Below are positions 6,838 through 14,906 of a stretch of DNA of 44,103 bases, piece after piece; positions within the stretch are counted from its first letter, which is position 1; the number at the start of each line of letters is the position of its first letter. The stretch covers positions 1-44,103 of the forward strand of contig JAHZHL010000018.1 of NCBI GenBank assembly GCA_019420305.1. Reading direction: 5' to 3'. The translations under genes and the position numbers were made by a program. The stretch is from Bacillota bacterium. GTDB taxonomy: Bacteria; Bacillota; Clostridia; Peptostreptococcales; Anaerovoracaceae. Below the pieces are notes generated by a model that ran no database searches, was not told the origin of the DNA, and saw only the letters and a list, made by a program, of their open reading frames with translations.

Positions 6838-8955
6838 TTAGCTAAAGAGAAAGCGTTTTAATCTCGCCAGCAGCCCTTCCCGCGGCGTTTCCTGCGTTGG
6901 CTCCGGCGGCGGTCCTGTCAGAAGCGCCTGACGAATCAGCTCCTGCTGACAGTCAACCGGCTCTTCATCCACCCGTTTTTTCTCATATAATCCATCATAT
7001 CTCAAATTTCGCGCTTTTACATTATCCCGCAGCATCAGATTCATAATATCCATGATCTGTTTTTTGATTCCCGGATCGAGTACCGGACAGGCGACCTCCA
7101 CCCGTCGGTTGAGGTTCCGCGTCATAAAGTCCGCGGAGGAAATATACATCTGCATCTCATCCCCCTCGCCAAAGCAGTAGACTCTGGAATGTTCCAGAAA
7201 ACGTCCGACTACGCTGGTGACATGTATGTTGTCCGTGTACCCTTCGATTCCCGGAAGGAGACAGCAGATCCCGCGTATAATCATATCGATCTGCACGCCG
7301 GCCCGGGAAGCTTCGCTCAAAGCGTCGATGGTCTTCCGATCCGTCAGCGAGTTAATCTTAACCATGATTCTCGCCGGCTTGCCCTGCTGCGCCTTCTGGA
7401 TTTCTCCGTGAATCAGTGCCAGAATTTTGTTTTTCATGCTGTTGGGCGCCACCAACAGACGGCTGTAGCTGCCGTCCAGGTTGGCAATCGCCATATTTTT
7501 AAAGTAATTGGAAGCATCATTTCCAATTTCCTGGTTTGCGGTAATCAGCGAAAGATCCGTATATTGCTTTGCTGTCTTTTCATTATAGTTTCCGGTTCCC
7601 ACCTGGGTGATCCATTTGATGCGCCCCTTCTCCATTTTGGTTATCAGGCAGACCTTAGAATGCACCTTATAGTCCTTCATACCGTAAATGACCGTACAGC
7701 CCGCGTCCTCCAGGCTTTCGGACCAGTTGATGTTATTGGCTTCGTCAAACCGAGCCCGCAGCTCCATAAGAACGGTTACTTCCTTGCCGTTTTCCGCCGC
7801 GGTCCGCAGATAATCCACCAGCGCCGCTTTGCTCGCCAGACGGTAAATGGTTATTTTTATGGAAATTACATTGGGATCGTTGGCTGCTTCCCGAATCAGC
7901 TGCAGGAACGGCCCCATTTTTTCGTAAGGGTAAGACAGCAGCACGTCCTGCTGTTCCACTTTCTTCATGATGCTTTCACCCGGCACCATCCACTTAGGCG
8001 GCTGCGGATCAAAGTGTTCATAAGTAACAGCCTGTGCCAGCTGCTGCGGAAGTTTATCCAGAAGCGGGAACACATAGGACATTTCCAGGGGGGCCCGGCT
8101 TCCGAAGACCTGCTCCCTTTTCAGATTCAGCTTTTCCCGCAGGAACTTCTCTGTCTTTTCGTCGATCTCCCGAAAATACTCCAGCCGTACCGGAGCCAGC
8201 CTGGCTCTTTTTTTCAGAACCCGTTTCATCTGATGGCGAAAATCCTCATCCTCATCTACCAGGCTGCTCACATTCACGTCCGCGTTCCGGGTGACACTGA
8301 TAATCGTTTTCGCCTGCACCTTACAGTTATCAAAAATCTGGTCGATATATTCACATACGATTTCTTCCAACAGGATATAACGGCATCGGTCTCCCGGCAG
8401 ACAAAGCACTCTCTCCAGAGTTCCCGGAACCGGGACAATCCCAAAGGCCGTCTTATCATGGATTTTTAAAAGCAGAACAACATACAACCCTTTATTGATA
8501 AGGTGCGGGAACGGATGATGGGCGTTGATAATCTGCGGAGAAAGAATCGGCTGAACATAATTCTGAAAATGCTCTGCCGCGAACTTTCTTTCCTTCTCAT
8601 CCAATTCAGCGATCCCGATACAGGATACACCCTTGTCCGCGAGCCTTCTTTTTACTTCCAAATAGATTTTATCTCTTTTTTTATATAAAGGCGCTACGGC
8701 TCTGAAAATCTCTGTCAACTGTTCATCCGCCGTCATACCGGTTTTGTTATCAATCTGCGGCTCAGCCAGAAACGTCTGGTCGTACAGGCTGCCGACACGA
8801 ATCATAAAAAATTCATCCAGGTTGCTTGTAAAAATCGAAATAAATTTCAGACGTTCAAAGGCCGGCACGCCTTCTTCAACCGCTTCGTCCATCACCCGCT
8901 CGTTAAAGCGGAGCCAGGACAGTTCCCTGTTCTGGGTATAAATGGTCTCTTTCAT
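6838..8955 (-). CDS. ppk: Polyphosphate kinase 1
   Basis: A 705-aa PPK1, full length, which reversibly transfers the gamma-phosphate of ATP to inorganic polyphosphate at the membrane. It begins with the N-domain signature NRELSWLRFNERV and has the two C-terminal phospholipase-D-like domains. H432 in VHSKVCLI corresponds to the phosphorylated histidine of the family and H589 in EHSRVYCF to the second essential histidine. IYRLASKA and LRARFDEANN are further family motifs. The ATG overlaps the stop of ppx as ATGA, so the two are translationally coupled. The C-terminal 40 residues are basic and proline-rich and probably variable. Confidence 0.97.
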   Translation of the reverse strand: MKETIYTQNRELSWLRFNERVMDEAVEEGVPAFERLKFISIFTSNLDEFFMIRVGSLYDQTFLAEPQIDNKTGMTADEQLTEIFRAVAPLYKKRDKIYLEVKRRLADKGVSCIGIAELDEKERKFAAEHFQNYVQPILSPQIINAHHPFPHLINKGLYVVLLLKIHDKTAFGIVPVPGTLERVLCLPGDRCRYILLEEIVCEYIDQIFDNCKVQAKTIISVTRNADVNVSSLVDEDEDFRHQMKRVLKKRARLAPVRLEYFREIDEKTEKFLREKLNLKREQVFGSRAPLEMSYVFPLLDKLPQQLAQAVTYEHFDPQPPKWMVPGESIMKKVEQQDVLLSYPYEKMGPFLQLIREAANDPNVISIKITIYRLASKAALVDYLRTAAENGKEVTVLMELRARFDEANNINWSESLEDAGCTVIYGMKDYKVHSKVCLITKMEKGRIKWITQVGTGNYNEKTAKQYTDLSLITANQEIGNDASNYFKNMAIANLDGSYSRLLVAPNSMKNKILALIHGEIQKAQQGKPARIMVKINSLTDRKTIDALSEASRAGVQIDMIIRGICCLLPGIEGYTDNIHVTSVVGRFLEHSRVYCFGEGDEMQMYISSADFMTRNLNRRVEVACPVLDPGIKKQIMDIMNLMLRDNVKARNLRYDGLYEKKRVDEEPVDCQQELIRQALLTGPPPEPTQETPREGLLARLKRFLFS

Positions 8956-9854
8956 TCTTCCAATACTACTTTCTTATACAGGTATCCTTCTCTGACCCCG
9001 TAGCCGCTCACCAGAATTTCATTGCAGCAGAAATTGCGGCAGATTGTATCCAGAATCAACATTCCGGGGATCAGCGTATGGATCCGATCCGGTGCTACAT
9101 CCAATACCTTTTTCAGTGTGCTTTTTTCCTCATCGTGGAATTCATCTAAAAGAAGCGGCAGTTTTTTCGCTGGAACGCGATCATTCTGGCGCGGAAGTCC
9201 GAACATATCATTGTTCATATTCTTCACCGCACGAATGGTTCCGCCGATTCCCACAAGGGTATGGAACTGCCTTTCTCTCAGGAATTTTATCTTTTTCAGT
9301 TCCGAAAGAACTTTTTCCCGTATCGCCGCTTCCTCGCTTTTTTTGGGGAAAAGTTTTGATACATAATTTTTATATAAGGAAAGGGAGCCAAGGCGCAGGC
9401 TGGTCGCGTCCTGGATATTCCCATGATCATAGACCAGAATTTCCGTACTGCCGCCTCCGATGTCCACCATAATTCCCTCGTCCAGATTCATCGTGTGCGC
9501 CGCGCCTTTAAAATCCAGAGTCGCCTCTTCATATCCGGTAAGCACATCGACTTTCAGTCCGGTCGCTTCGTAAATCGTTTCGATTGCCTCATCTGTGTTT
9601 GAAATATTCCGCAAAGACGCCGTGGCAAATACAAACAGTTCTTTTATTTTCGCGTGAGCCGCCATCTCTTTATACGCGCTCAACACATCACAGGCCTTTT
9701 TGATCCCTTTTCGTGATAATTCTCCTCCATCTACATAACCAATCAGACCTGCTGTGGTTTTGTTATTAAACAGAGATTTAATTCTCCCGTCCTCCACGTC
9801 ATAAATGCACAGTCTGATTGTATTTGAGCCTACGTCAATCACTCCATAGGTCAT
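8952..9854 (-). CDS. ppx: Exopolyphosphatase / Ppx-GppA phosphatase
   Basis: About 300 aa of the Ppx/GppA branch of the ASKHA fold, which removes terminal phosphates from polyphosphate or hydrolyses pppGpp. Phosphate-1 loop GVIDVGSNTIRL lies at residues 4-15, the second phosphate loop as MVDIGGGSTEI mid-protein, and GIGGTIRA further on. It carries only the core domains, not the C-terminal HD-like domain of E. coli Ppx. The start at 9854 is chosen because AGAAGGAGA precedes it directly; an upstream ATG at 9899 lacks a good site. It heads the ppx-ppk operon, downstream of a strong PhoP-box-like array. Confidence 0.93.
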   Translation of the reverse strand: MTYGVIDVGSNTIRLCIYDVEDGRIKSLFNNKTTAGLIGYVDGGELSRKGIKKACDVLSAYKEMAAHAKIKELFVFATASLRNISNTDEAIETIYEATGLKVDVLTGYEEATLDFKGAAHTMNLDEGIMVDIGGGSTEILVYDHGNIQDATSLRLGSLSLYKNYVSKLFPKKSEEAAIREKVLSELKKIKFLRERQFHTLVGIGGTIRAVKNMNNDMFGLPRQNDRVPAKKLPLLLDEFHDEEKSTLKKVLDVAPDRIHTLIPGMLILDTICRNFCCNEILVSGYGVREGYLYKKVVLEE

Positions 9855-9888
9855 TGTTTTTTCTCCTTCTTTCTTCGATCTCATAGTA

Positions 9889-9953
9889 ATTATATCCATA
9901 TTAAAATTCCGTTAAAGCTCCCTTCTGTAAATTGTATGTAAATTCTATGTTAA
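9889..9953 (-). promoter_or_regulatory. PhoP-box-like direct repeats and -10 upstream of ppx-ppk
   Basis: Reading the minus strand, TTAACA (9948-9953), TTTACA (9937-9942) and TTTACA (9926-9931) are spaced exactly 11 bp apart. TTHACA repeats with 5-nt gaps are the known PhoP recognition pattern in Bacillus. Candidate -10 elements are TTTAAT (9900-9905), which would put a -35 inside the proximal repeat, and TATAAT (9889-9894). This predicts phosphate-starvation control of polyphosphate metabolism. Confidence 0.75.
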
Positions 9954-9959
9954 AAGCCA

Positions 9960-10212
9960 AAGCTTTTTTCAACATGATTGGGCGAGACTTGAATTTGGCG
10001 CCTGCTCTTCCCAGGTTCGCCCTTGCCTGCAATGCAAAACGCATATTTATGAACCCTCTTTCTCCTCTGCCCTTAGAAAAATCCATGACAAAATTCCCAT
10101 CTTCCCCTCCACAATCTCTCTTTTTTCAAACTTTTCAATTCCAAGATCATATCTGTCCGATTTTTTGAAATTCCACGCTATCCCGGCGTTCCTATGTCCA
10201 GAGTCGGCAACA
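9960..10212. other. Non-coding stretch with unexplained structured segment
   Basis: About 250 bases with no credible gene. At 9978-10025 lie GGGCGA and TCGCCC arms flanking a GGCGCC palindrome and a CCTG/CAGG pair, so the minus-strand RNA could fold. A minus-strand reading of up to 61 codons (9901-10086) crosses it and runs through the PhoP-like repeats; it has no recognised domain and is not called as a gene. The remaining bases are C/T-rich on the plus strand and show nothing else. Confidence 0.4.
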
Positions 10213-10917
10213 TCAGTCCTGCGTCTCAATCCCGCTGCCGCTGATGGGAATCGCCTCGCCCAGATAGGTCGGCTCCGGCTTGAGCATCCATTTCACAACA
10301 TCCTTATCCCTGGCAGCGATCTCTCTCAGATCCCGCATGGCCTGTCCGTGATAGACTGTCTGGTCTGCCGCGGCTCCCCATGCTTTGATACCCATCTTTT
10401 TACATCCGTAAAGGGCTCGGTACAGGTGATATCCCTGCGTGACCACAACCATCCGCTCCACCTGAAAAACTTTTTTTGCCCGGTATACCGAATCATACGT
10501 AGAAAACCCCGCGTGATCCAGGAACAGATCCTCTTCCGGAACGCCTGCCTGCAGCGCGTACTCCTTCATGGCATTGACTTCATCATACTGAACCTGCCCA
10601 TGATCTCCTGACAACAGCAGCTTTGGCGCAACGCCCTCCTGATACAGCTTGATCCCCAGATCCAACCGATCCTGCAGCATATAACTGGGCGATCCGTCCG
10701 CCCGTACCTTGGCGCCCAGAATCAGAATACACTCCGGATTCTGTTCTTTCAGCTCGCGGACTTCCTCCGAAGACAGCTCTGTCTCCCTCGTTTCCACCCT
10801 GCACAAAATTCTGGCTTCTCCTGAATGAACTACATACGCGTTCAGCCCGAACACAACCGCCGCGCAGACAGCCGCCAGCAAAAGCAGCGCCAAGACTATC
10901 TTTTTCCATAATTTCAT
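10213..10917 (-). CDS. SanA/YdcF-type DUF218 membrane-anchored protein
   Basis: A 234-aa protein with one N-terminal membrane segment (about residues 5-27) and a DUF218 domain facing outward. Family motifs are visible as CILILGAKVRADGSPSYMLQDRLDLG, the LLLSGDHG strand-loop and VVVTQGYHLYRALYGCKKMG. The family includes E. coli SanA, YdcF and ElyC, linked to envelope integrity and vancomycin tolerance; the enzymatic reaction is not settled. It starts 8-9 nt after a strong TAAAGGAGGA site. It has no operon partner, and a TATAAT-like element lies upstream without a convincing -35. Confidence 0.85.
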   Translation of the reverse strand: MKLWKKIVLALLLLAAVCAAVVFGLNAYVVHSGEARILCRVETRETELSSEEVRELKEQNPECILILGAKVRADGSPSYMLQDRLDLGIKLYQEGVAPKLLLSGDHGQVQYDEVNAMKEYALQAGVPEEDLFLDHAGFSTYDSVYRAKKVFQVERMVVVTQGYHLYRALYGCKKMGIKAWGAAADQTVYHGQAMRDLREIAARDKDVVKWMLKPEPTYLGEAIPISGSGIETQD

Positions 10918-11063
10918 ACTAATTTTCCTCCTTTATTTACACACTGCCTATTTTCAAACGAACAAATCTGTATTATTATTATAACAGGTGATTTTCGTGT
11001 GGGAAAGCAAAAGCGATTAAAATTCATTTAGGTTCTGCAAACAAATATATCCAGCTTTTATTG

Positions 11064-11092
11064 TTGACACCACACAAATTCAGCAGTATTAT
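11064..11092 (+). promoter_or_regulatory. Promoter of ilvE
   Basis: TTGACA (11064-11069), 17-bp spacer, TATTAT (11087-11092). No T-box or leader-peptide structure separates it from the gene; the untranslated leader would be about 45 nt. Confidence 0.7.
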
Positions 11093-11142
11093 AAATCTAT
11101 ATAAAATAGATGTACATTATTATAAAGAAGGAGAACGGTAAA

Positions 11143-12213
11143 ATGAAGTATGATTTTCCAGTAACAAGAACAACAACCCCGAAGGCAAAACCGGATCCGG
11201 ATACTCTGCGTTTTGGCGTGGATTTTACGGATCACATGTTCATTATGGATTATGAGGAAGGCAAAGGATGGATCGATGGAAGGATCGTTCCTTATGGGCC
11301 GCTCACACTGGATCCCGCCGCGGTTGTATTCCACTACGCGCAGGAAATGTTTGAAGGGTTGAAAGCGTATAAAACGGCAGACGGGAAAGTACAGCTCTTC
11401 CGTCCTGACATGAATGCCAAGAGAACTAACCGGACAAACAACCGACTCTGTATCCCGCAAATCGATGAAGATCTCTATGTGGAAGCGATTAAAGCCCTGG
11501 TTCGGGTAGACGCGGACTGGATTCCTCAGAAAGAGGGAACTTCATTATACATCAGACCGTTTATCATTGCCGACGAGCCGTTCTTAGGCGTAAGACGGGC
11601 GAACCATTATAAATTCATTATCATTCTCAGCCCGGTAGGTCCTTATTACGTAGGCGGACTTGCTCCTACCAAAATTTATGTAGAGGATAAGTATGTCCGC
11701 GCCACTGACGGCGGCACCGGGGAAGCGAAATGCGGAGGCAACTACGCGGCCAGCCTGAAAGCTCAGGAGGAAGCGCACGAAAAGGGATACGAGCAGATTC
11801 TGTGGCTGGACGGCGTGCAGCGCAAATATGTAGAAGAAATCGGTACATCCAACGCCTTTTTCGTAATTGACAATGAAGTAATCACCGCGCCTTTAGACGG
11901 CACAATCCTTCCGGGAATCACAAGAGATTCCGTGATTGCCCTGCTGAAGAAGGAAGGGTATAAAATCACAGAAAGAAAACTCTCCATCGATGAGGTTGTT
12001 CAGGCTCATAAGGACGGAAAGTTCCAGGAAATGTTCGCTTCCGGCACAGCAGCGGTAATCTCTCCGGTGGGCGAACTCTGCTACAAGGGCGACAAAATGG
12101 TCATCAATGAAGGAAAAATCGGACCCATCGCTCAGAAGATGTATGACACCATCTACGGAATCCAGACCGGTACCGTAGAAGATACCCTGGGCTGGACCGT
12201 ACCGGTGGAATAA
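11143..12213 (+). CDS. ilvE: Branched-chain amino acid aminotransferase
   Basis: A 356-aa fold-type IV PLP aminotransferase, which makes leucine, isoleucine and valine from their 2-oxo acids with glutamate as amino donor. K196 in GTGEAKCGGNYA is the PLP lysine; EMFEGLKAY, the arginine-rich MNAKRTNRTNNRL, EEIGTSNAFFV and LPGITRDSV are family motifs for the larger (about 350 aa) bacterial/eukaryotic-type BCAT. The ATG at 11143 follows an AAGGAG site 9 nt away; an ATG at 11110 lies too near the promoter. The gene is single, with its own promoter and a strong terminator, and converges with ilvA. Confidence 0.96.
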   Translation: MKYDFPVTRTTTPKAKPDPDTLRFGVDFTDHMFIMDYEEGKGWIDGRIVPYGPLTLDPAAVVFHYAQEMFEGLKAYKTADGKVQLFRPDMNAKRTNRTNNRLCIPQIDEDLYVEAIKALVRVDADWIPQKEGTSLYIRPFIIADEPFLGVRRANHYKFIIILSPVGPYYVGGLAPTKIYVEDKYVRATDGGTGEAKCGGNYAASLKAQEEAHEKGYEQILWLDGVQRKYVEEIGTSNAFFVIDNEVITAPLDGTILPGITRDSVIALLKKEGYKITERKLSIDEVVQAHKDGKFQEMFASGTAAVISPVGELCYKGDKMVINEGKIGPIAQKMYDTIYGIQTGTVEDTLGWTVPVE

Positions 12214-12235
12214 ACCGTTGCACCAAAAAAATACG

Positions 12236-12280
12236 AAAAAACGTGTACAAAGCAAAATTCTGCTTCTGTACACGTTTTTT
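12236..12280. terminator. Bidirectional terminator between ilvE and ilvA
   Basis: Arms ACGTGTACA (12241-12249) and TGTACACGT (12267-12275) with an inner AAGCA/TGCTT stem, flanked by A and T tracts on the two sides. It serves both converging genes. Confidence 0.9.
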
Positions 12281-12285
12281 ATATC

Positions 12286-13479
12286 CTACACCAGCTGAAA
12301 TCCCGCTTCCGCAAGCTGCCGCTGGATCATCTCCGCCTGCTGGCTGTCTCTCGTTTCCATTACAACCCGCAGGAAGCAGCTGTTGATCGCCATATTGGGA
12401 TCTCCATTGTCATGGTGGACCGCAACCACGTTTCCGCCGCAGCGGCTGATCACAGTGCTGACGCCTACCAGCTGCCCCGGCTTGTCCAGGAGCGCAATGG
12501 TAAGAGTTGTCCGCCGACCGCTCATAATCAGGCCGCGGGTGATCACCCGGTTGAGAATATTGACATCAATATTGCCTCCGCTGACCACACATACGATTTT
12601 CTTGTTTTTCAGCGGAATCTTTCCGAACATGACCGCTGCCACCGGCACCGCTCCGGCGCCTTCCGCCACCAGCTTCTGCTTTTCCATCAGAGCCAGAATG
12701 GCGGCGGCGATTTCATCCTCTGTCACAGTGATCATCTCGTCCACATATTTGTTCACCAGCTCATAAGTGTTGTCTCCCGGCACCTTCACCGCGATTCCAT
12801 CCGCAAAGGTGTCCACGGTTTCCAGCGCCTTTTTTTCATGTGCCCGGATTGATTCGTACATGCTGGGGGCGCCCGCCGCCTGCACGCCGTAGATTTTGCA
12901 GGAAGGCTTTAATTCTTTGATGGCCGCGGCCACTCCGCTGATGAGCCCTCCGCCGCCTACCGGCACCACTACCGCGTCTACATCGTCCAGCTGCTCTAAA
13001 ATCTCCAGGCCGATGGTTCCCTGCCCCGCGATTACATCCGGATCATCAAAGGGATGAATAAAGGTATATCCCTTTTCCTTCTGAAGCTCTACTGCCTTTT
13101 CATAAGCGTCATCATAAGTATCGCTCACCAGGCACACGTCCGCGCCAAAGCTTTTCGTCGCCTCCACCTTACTGATGGGCGCGCCGTCCGGCATGCAGAT
13201 CAGCGAAGGGATATTGTTCTTGCTGGCCGCCAGCGCCACGCCCTGAGCGTGATTTCCCGCGCTGCAGGCAATAATCCCCCTGGACTTTTCCTCGTCGCTG
13301 AGACGGCTGATTTTGTAATAGGCGCCTCGCACCTTAAAGCTTCCTGTCATCTGCAGATTTTCTGTCTTTAAATAAACTTTATTTTCATTGCTCAGCGCCG
13401 GAGCCAGAATTAAATCCGTCTTCCGCACCGCGTCTTTCAATGTAAATGCCGCATGGTAAATCCGGTCAAGTGTCATCAT
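12286..13479 (-). CDS. ilvA: Threonine ammonia-lyase (threonine dehydratase)
   Basis: A 397-aa fold-type II PLP enzyme turning threonine into 2-oxobutanoate and ammonia, the first step towards isoleucine. K49 in MTGSFKVRGAYYK binds PLP, CSAGNHAQGVA binds the substrate carboxylate and GGGGLISG the PLP phosphate. The C-terminal 70 residues (TLTIALLDKPGQLVGV onward) form an ACT-type domain, so this is the single-ACT, about 400-aa class common in Clostridia, biosynthetic or catabolic. Two adjacent ATGs at 13479 and 13476 follow AGGAGGAG. It shares a divergent promoter dyad with the DUF815 gene. Confidence 0.94.
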   Translation of the reverse strand: MMTLDRIYHAAFTLKDAVRKTDLILAPALSNENKVYLKTENLQMTGSFKVRGAYYKISRLSDEEKSRGIIACSAGNHAQGVALAASKNNIPSLICMPDGAPISKVEATKSFGADVCLVSDTYDDAYEKAVELQKEKGYTFIHPFDDPDVIAGQGTIGLEILEQLDDVDAVVVPVGGGGLISGVAAAIKELKPSCKIYGVQAAGAPSMYESIRAHEKKALETVDTFADGIAVKVPGDNTYELVNKYVDEMITVTEDEIAAAILALMEKQKLVAEGAGAVPVAAVMFGKIPLKNKKIVCVVSGGNIDVNILNRVITRGLIMSGRRTTLTIALLDKPGQLVGVSTVISRCGGNVVAVHHDNGDPNMAINSCFLRVVMETRDSQQAEMIQRQLAEAGFQLV

Positions 13480-13510
13480 CCGATTCTCCTCCTGTTTGTT
13501 TCTTGTATCT

Positions 13511-13578
13511 ATTGTAAAGCTTTTCCGCAGGATTGCAAGAGGCTTTGATTTGCAATCCTCGGAATTCTTTTTTATAAT
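13511..13578. promoter_or_regulatory. Divergent ilvA / DUF815 promoters with a 9-bp dyad
   Basis: Plus strand: TTGCAA 13550-13555, 17-bp spacer, TATAAT 13573-13578. Minus strand: TTGCAA 13533-13538, 16-bp spacer, TACAAT 13511-13516. The two -35 boxes sit in the arms of a perfect dyad, GGATTGCAA (13530-13538) and TTGCAATCC (13550-13558), so one bound protein could control both directions. Confidence 0.65.
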
Positions 13579-13616
13579 GTAGGGAAGAAAATCTTATCAG
13601 AACCGAGGAAACTATC

Positions 13617-14810
13617 ATGAAAAAGAAACTTGCAGAATTGAACATCAAACTATCCGCGTTGTCCATTTTCCGTGATCTCCTGCGTGATCCGGTTATCGCG
13701 GCTTTTCAGAATCTGATGGCAGCGTTGGAAGATAAGGAGCTCCTGCAGCAGGTCCATGCTTACGGCGAATTTGTATCCTGCCTGTATCAAAAAGAGTCCA
13801 ACCTGAGCACCTATATTCGAAACCTGATTTTAAATGATGAAAATTTCTATGTAAAAGAAAAGGCCGCGGAAGCGCCGGTATCGCAGACCGTCGAAACAGC
13901 TCTCAAAAAGGAGCTGGACACGTTGGAGAAGCTTTCCGCCGTTACTTCCGAAGCGGTAAAATCCGTCATTGCCTATAAAGGTTTTCTGCCGGACTGGGAA
14001 ACGACTCCCTTTGATTTTCACTATGAATACCGCGAACGGATTCACAGACTCCCATACACAGGCTATGGAATCTATGCCAAGTATACGGTCTTTCATCTGG
14101 AAAACGGCAGCATCCAACCGGTAAAACACCCGGATACCCAAAGTCTTTCCCAGTTGTTCGGTTATGAACGGGAACGCGGACTGATCCTCAAAAATACAGA
14201 AGCCCTCCTTTCCGGAGAAGGCGCCAGCAACATGCTGCTGTACGGAGACGCCGGAACCGGCAAAAGTTCTACCATCAAAGCCGTCTGCAATCATTACGGA
14301 CCTCAGGGGCTGCGGCTGATCGAAGTAAAGAAAAACGAACTCTTCCGCATTCCGTATCTGGTAGAGGAGCTTTCCGCGAACCCACTGAAATTTGTCCTCT
14401 TTATCGACGATCTGAGTTTCAGCAGCAATGACGACAATTTCTCAGCCCTGAAAGCCATCCTGGAAGGAAGCGTTTCCACCTGCGGAAAAAATATCGCCAT
14501 TTACGCCACCAGCAACCGCCGTCACCTTGTAAAAGAAACCATGGGCGATCGGGCGGGGGATGAGCTGCATGTCAATGATACGCTCCAGGAAACCATGAGC
14601 CTCGCCGCCCGGTTCGGCCTGACCATTACTTACCAGCGCCCGGACAAAGAAGAATACCTGGCGATCGTCAAAAATCTGGCGCGGGAATACGGACTGGACG
14701 TCCCGGAAAAAGAACTTTTCCGAAAAGCCGAAGCTCACGCCCTCCGCTGCGGAGGCAGAAGCCCCCGGGTTGCCAAGCAGTTTATCGAGTTGCAAAAAAT
14801 AGGCATCTAA
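13617..14810 (+). CDS. DUF815 family AAA+ ATP-binding protein
   Basis: A 397-aa protein. The C-terminal half is a P-loop ATPase: Walker A GDAGTGKSS (210-218), Walker B FVLFIDDLSF (259-268) and a sensor-like YATSNRRHLV, followed by DELHVNDTLQETMSLAARFG, which is characteristic of DUF815. The N-terminal 190 residues are helical and unassigned. DUF815 proteins are widespread in Clostridia and related bacteria; their partner or substrate is unknown. The ATG follows GAGGAA. The gene is monocistronic, divergent from ilvA, and about 95 bp upstream of the lipoprotein gene on the same strand. Confidence 0.88.
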   Translation: MKKKLAELNIKLSALSIFRDLLRDPVIAAFQNLMAALEDKELLQQVHAYGEFVSCLYQKESNLSTYIRNLILNDENFYVKEKAAEAPVSQTVETALKKELDTLEKLSAVTSEAVKSVIAYKGFLPDWETTPFDFHYEYRERIHRLPYTGYGIYAKYTVFHLENGSIQPVKHPDTQSLSQLFGYERERGLILKNTEALLSGEGASNMLLYGDAGTGKSSTIKAVCNHYGPQGLRLIEVKKNELFRIPYLVEELSANPLKFVLFIDDLSFSSNDDNFSALKAILEGSVSTCGKNIAIYATSNRRHLVKETMGDRAGDELHVNDTLQETMSLAARFGLTITYQRPDKEEYLAIVKNLAREYGLDVPEKELFRKAEAHALRCGGRSPRVAKQFIELQKIGI

Positions 14811-14906
14811 GCGCGAAAATCACCATTCAGGCTCCTCTCATTTTCCATCAGAACATCACATTATTTCTGTAGAATAAAGTCACAATAATGGAAAACGAGG
14901 ATAAAA

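Noticed and set aside
7189..8469. 426-codon open frame antisense to ppk
   Set aside because: Shadow of ppk; all PPK1 motifs lie in the other strand.
9975..10045. c-di-GMP (GEMM) riboswitch
   Set aside because: A loose similarity in the minus strand, but the core GEMM sequence is not matched and the segment lies upstream of the proposed ppx promoter.
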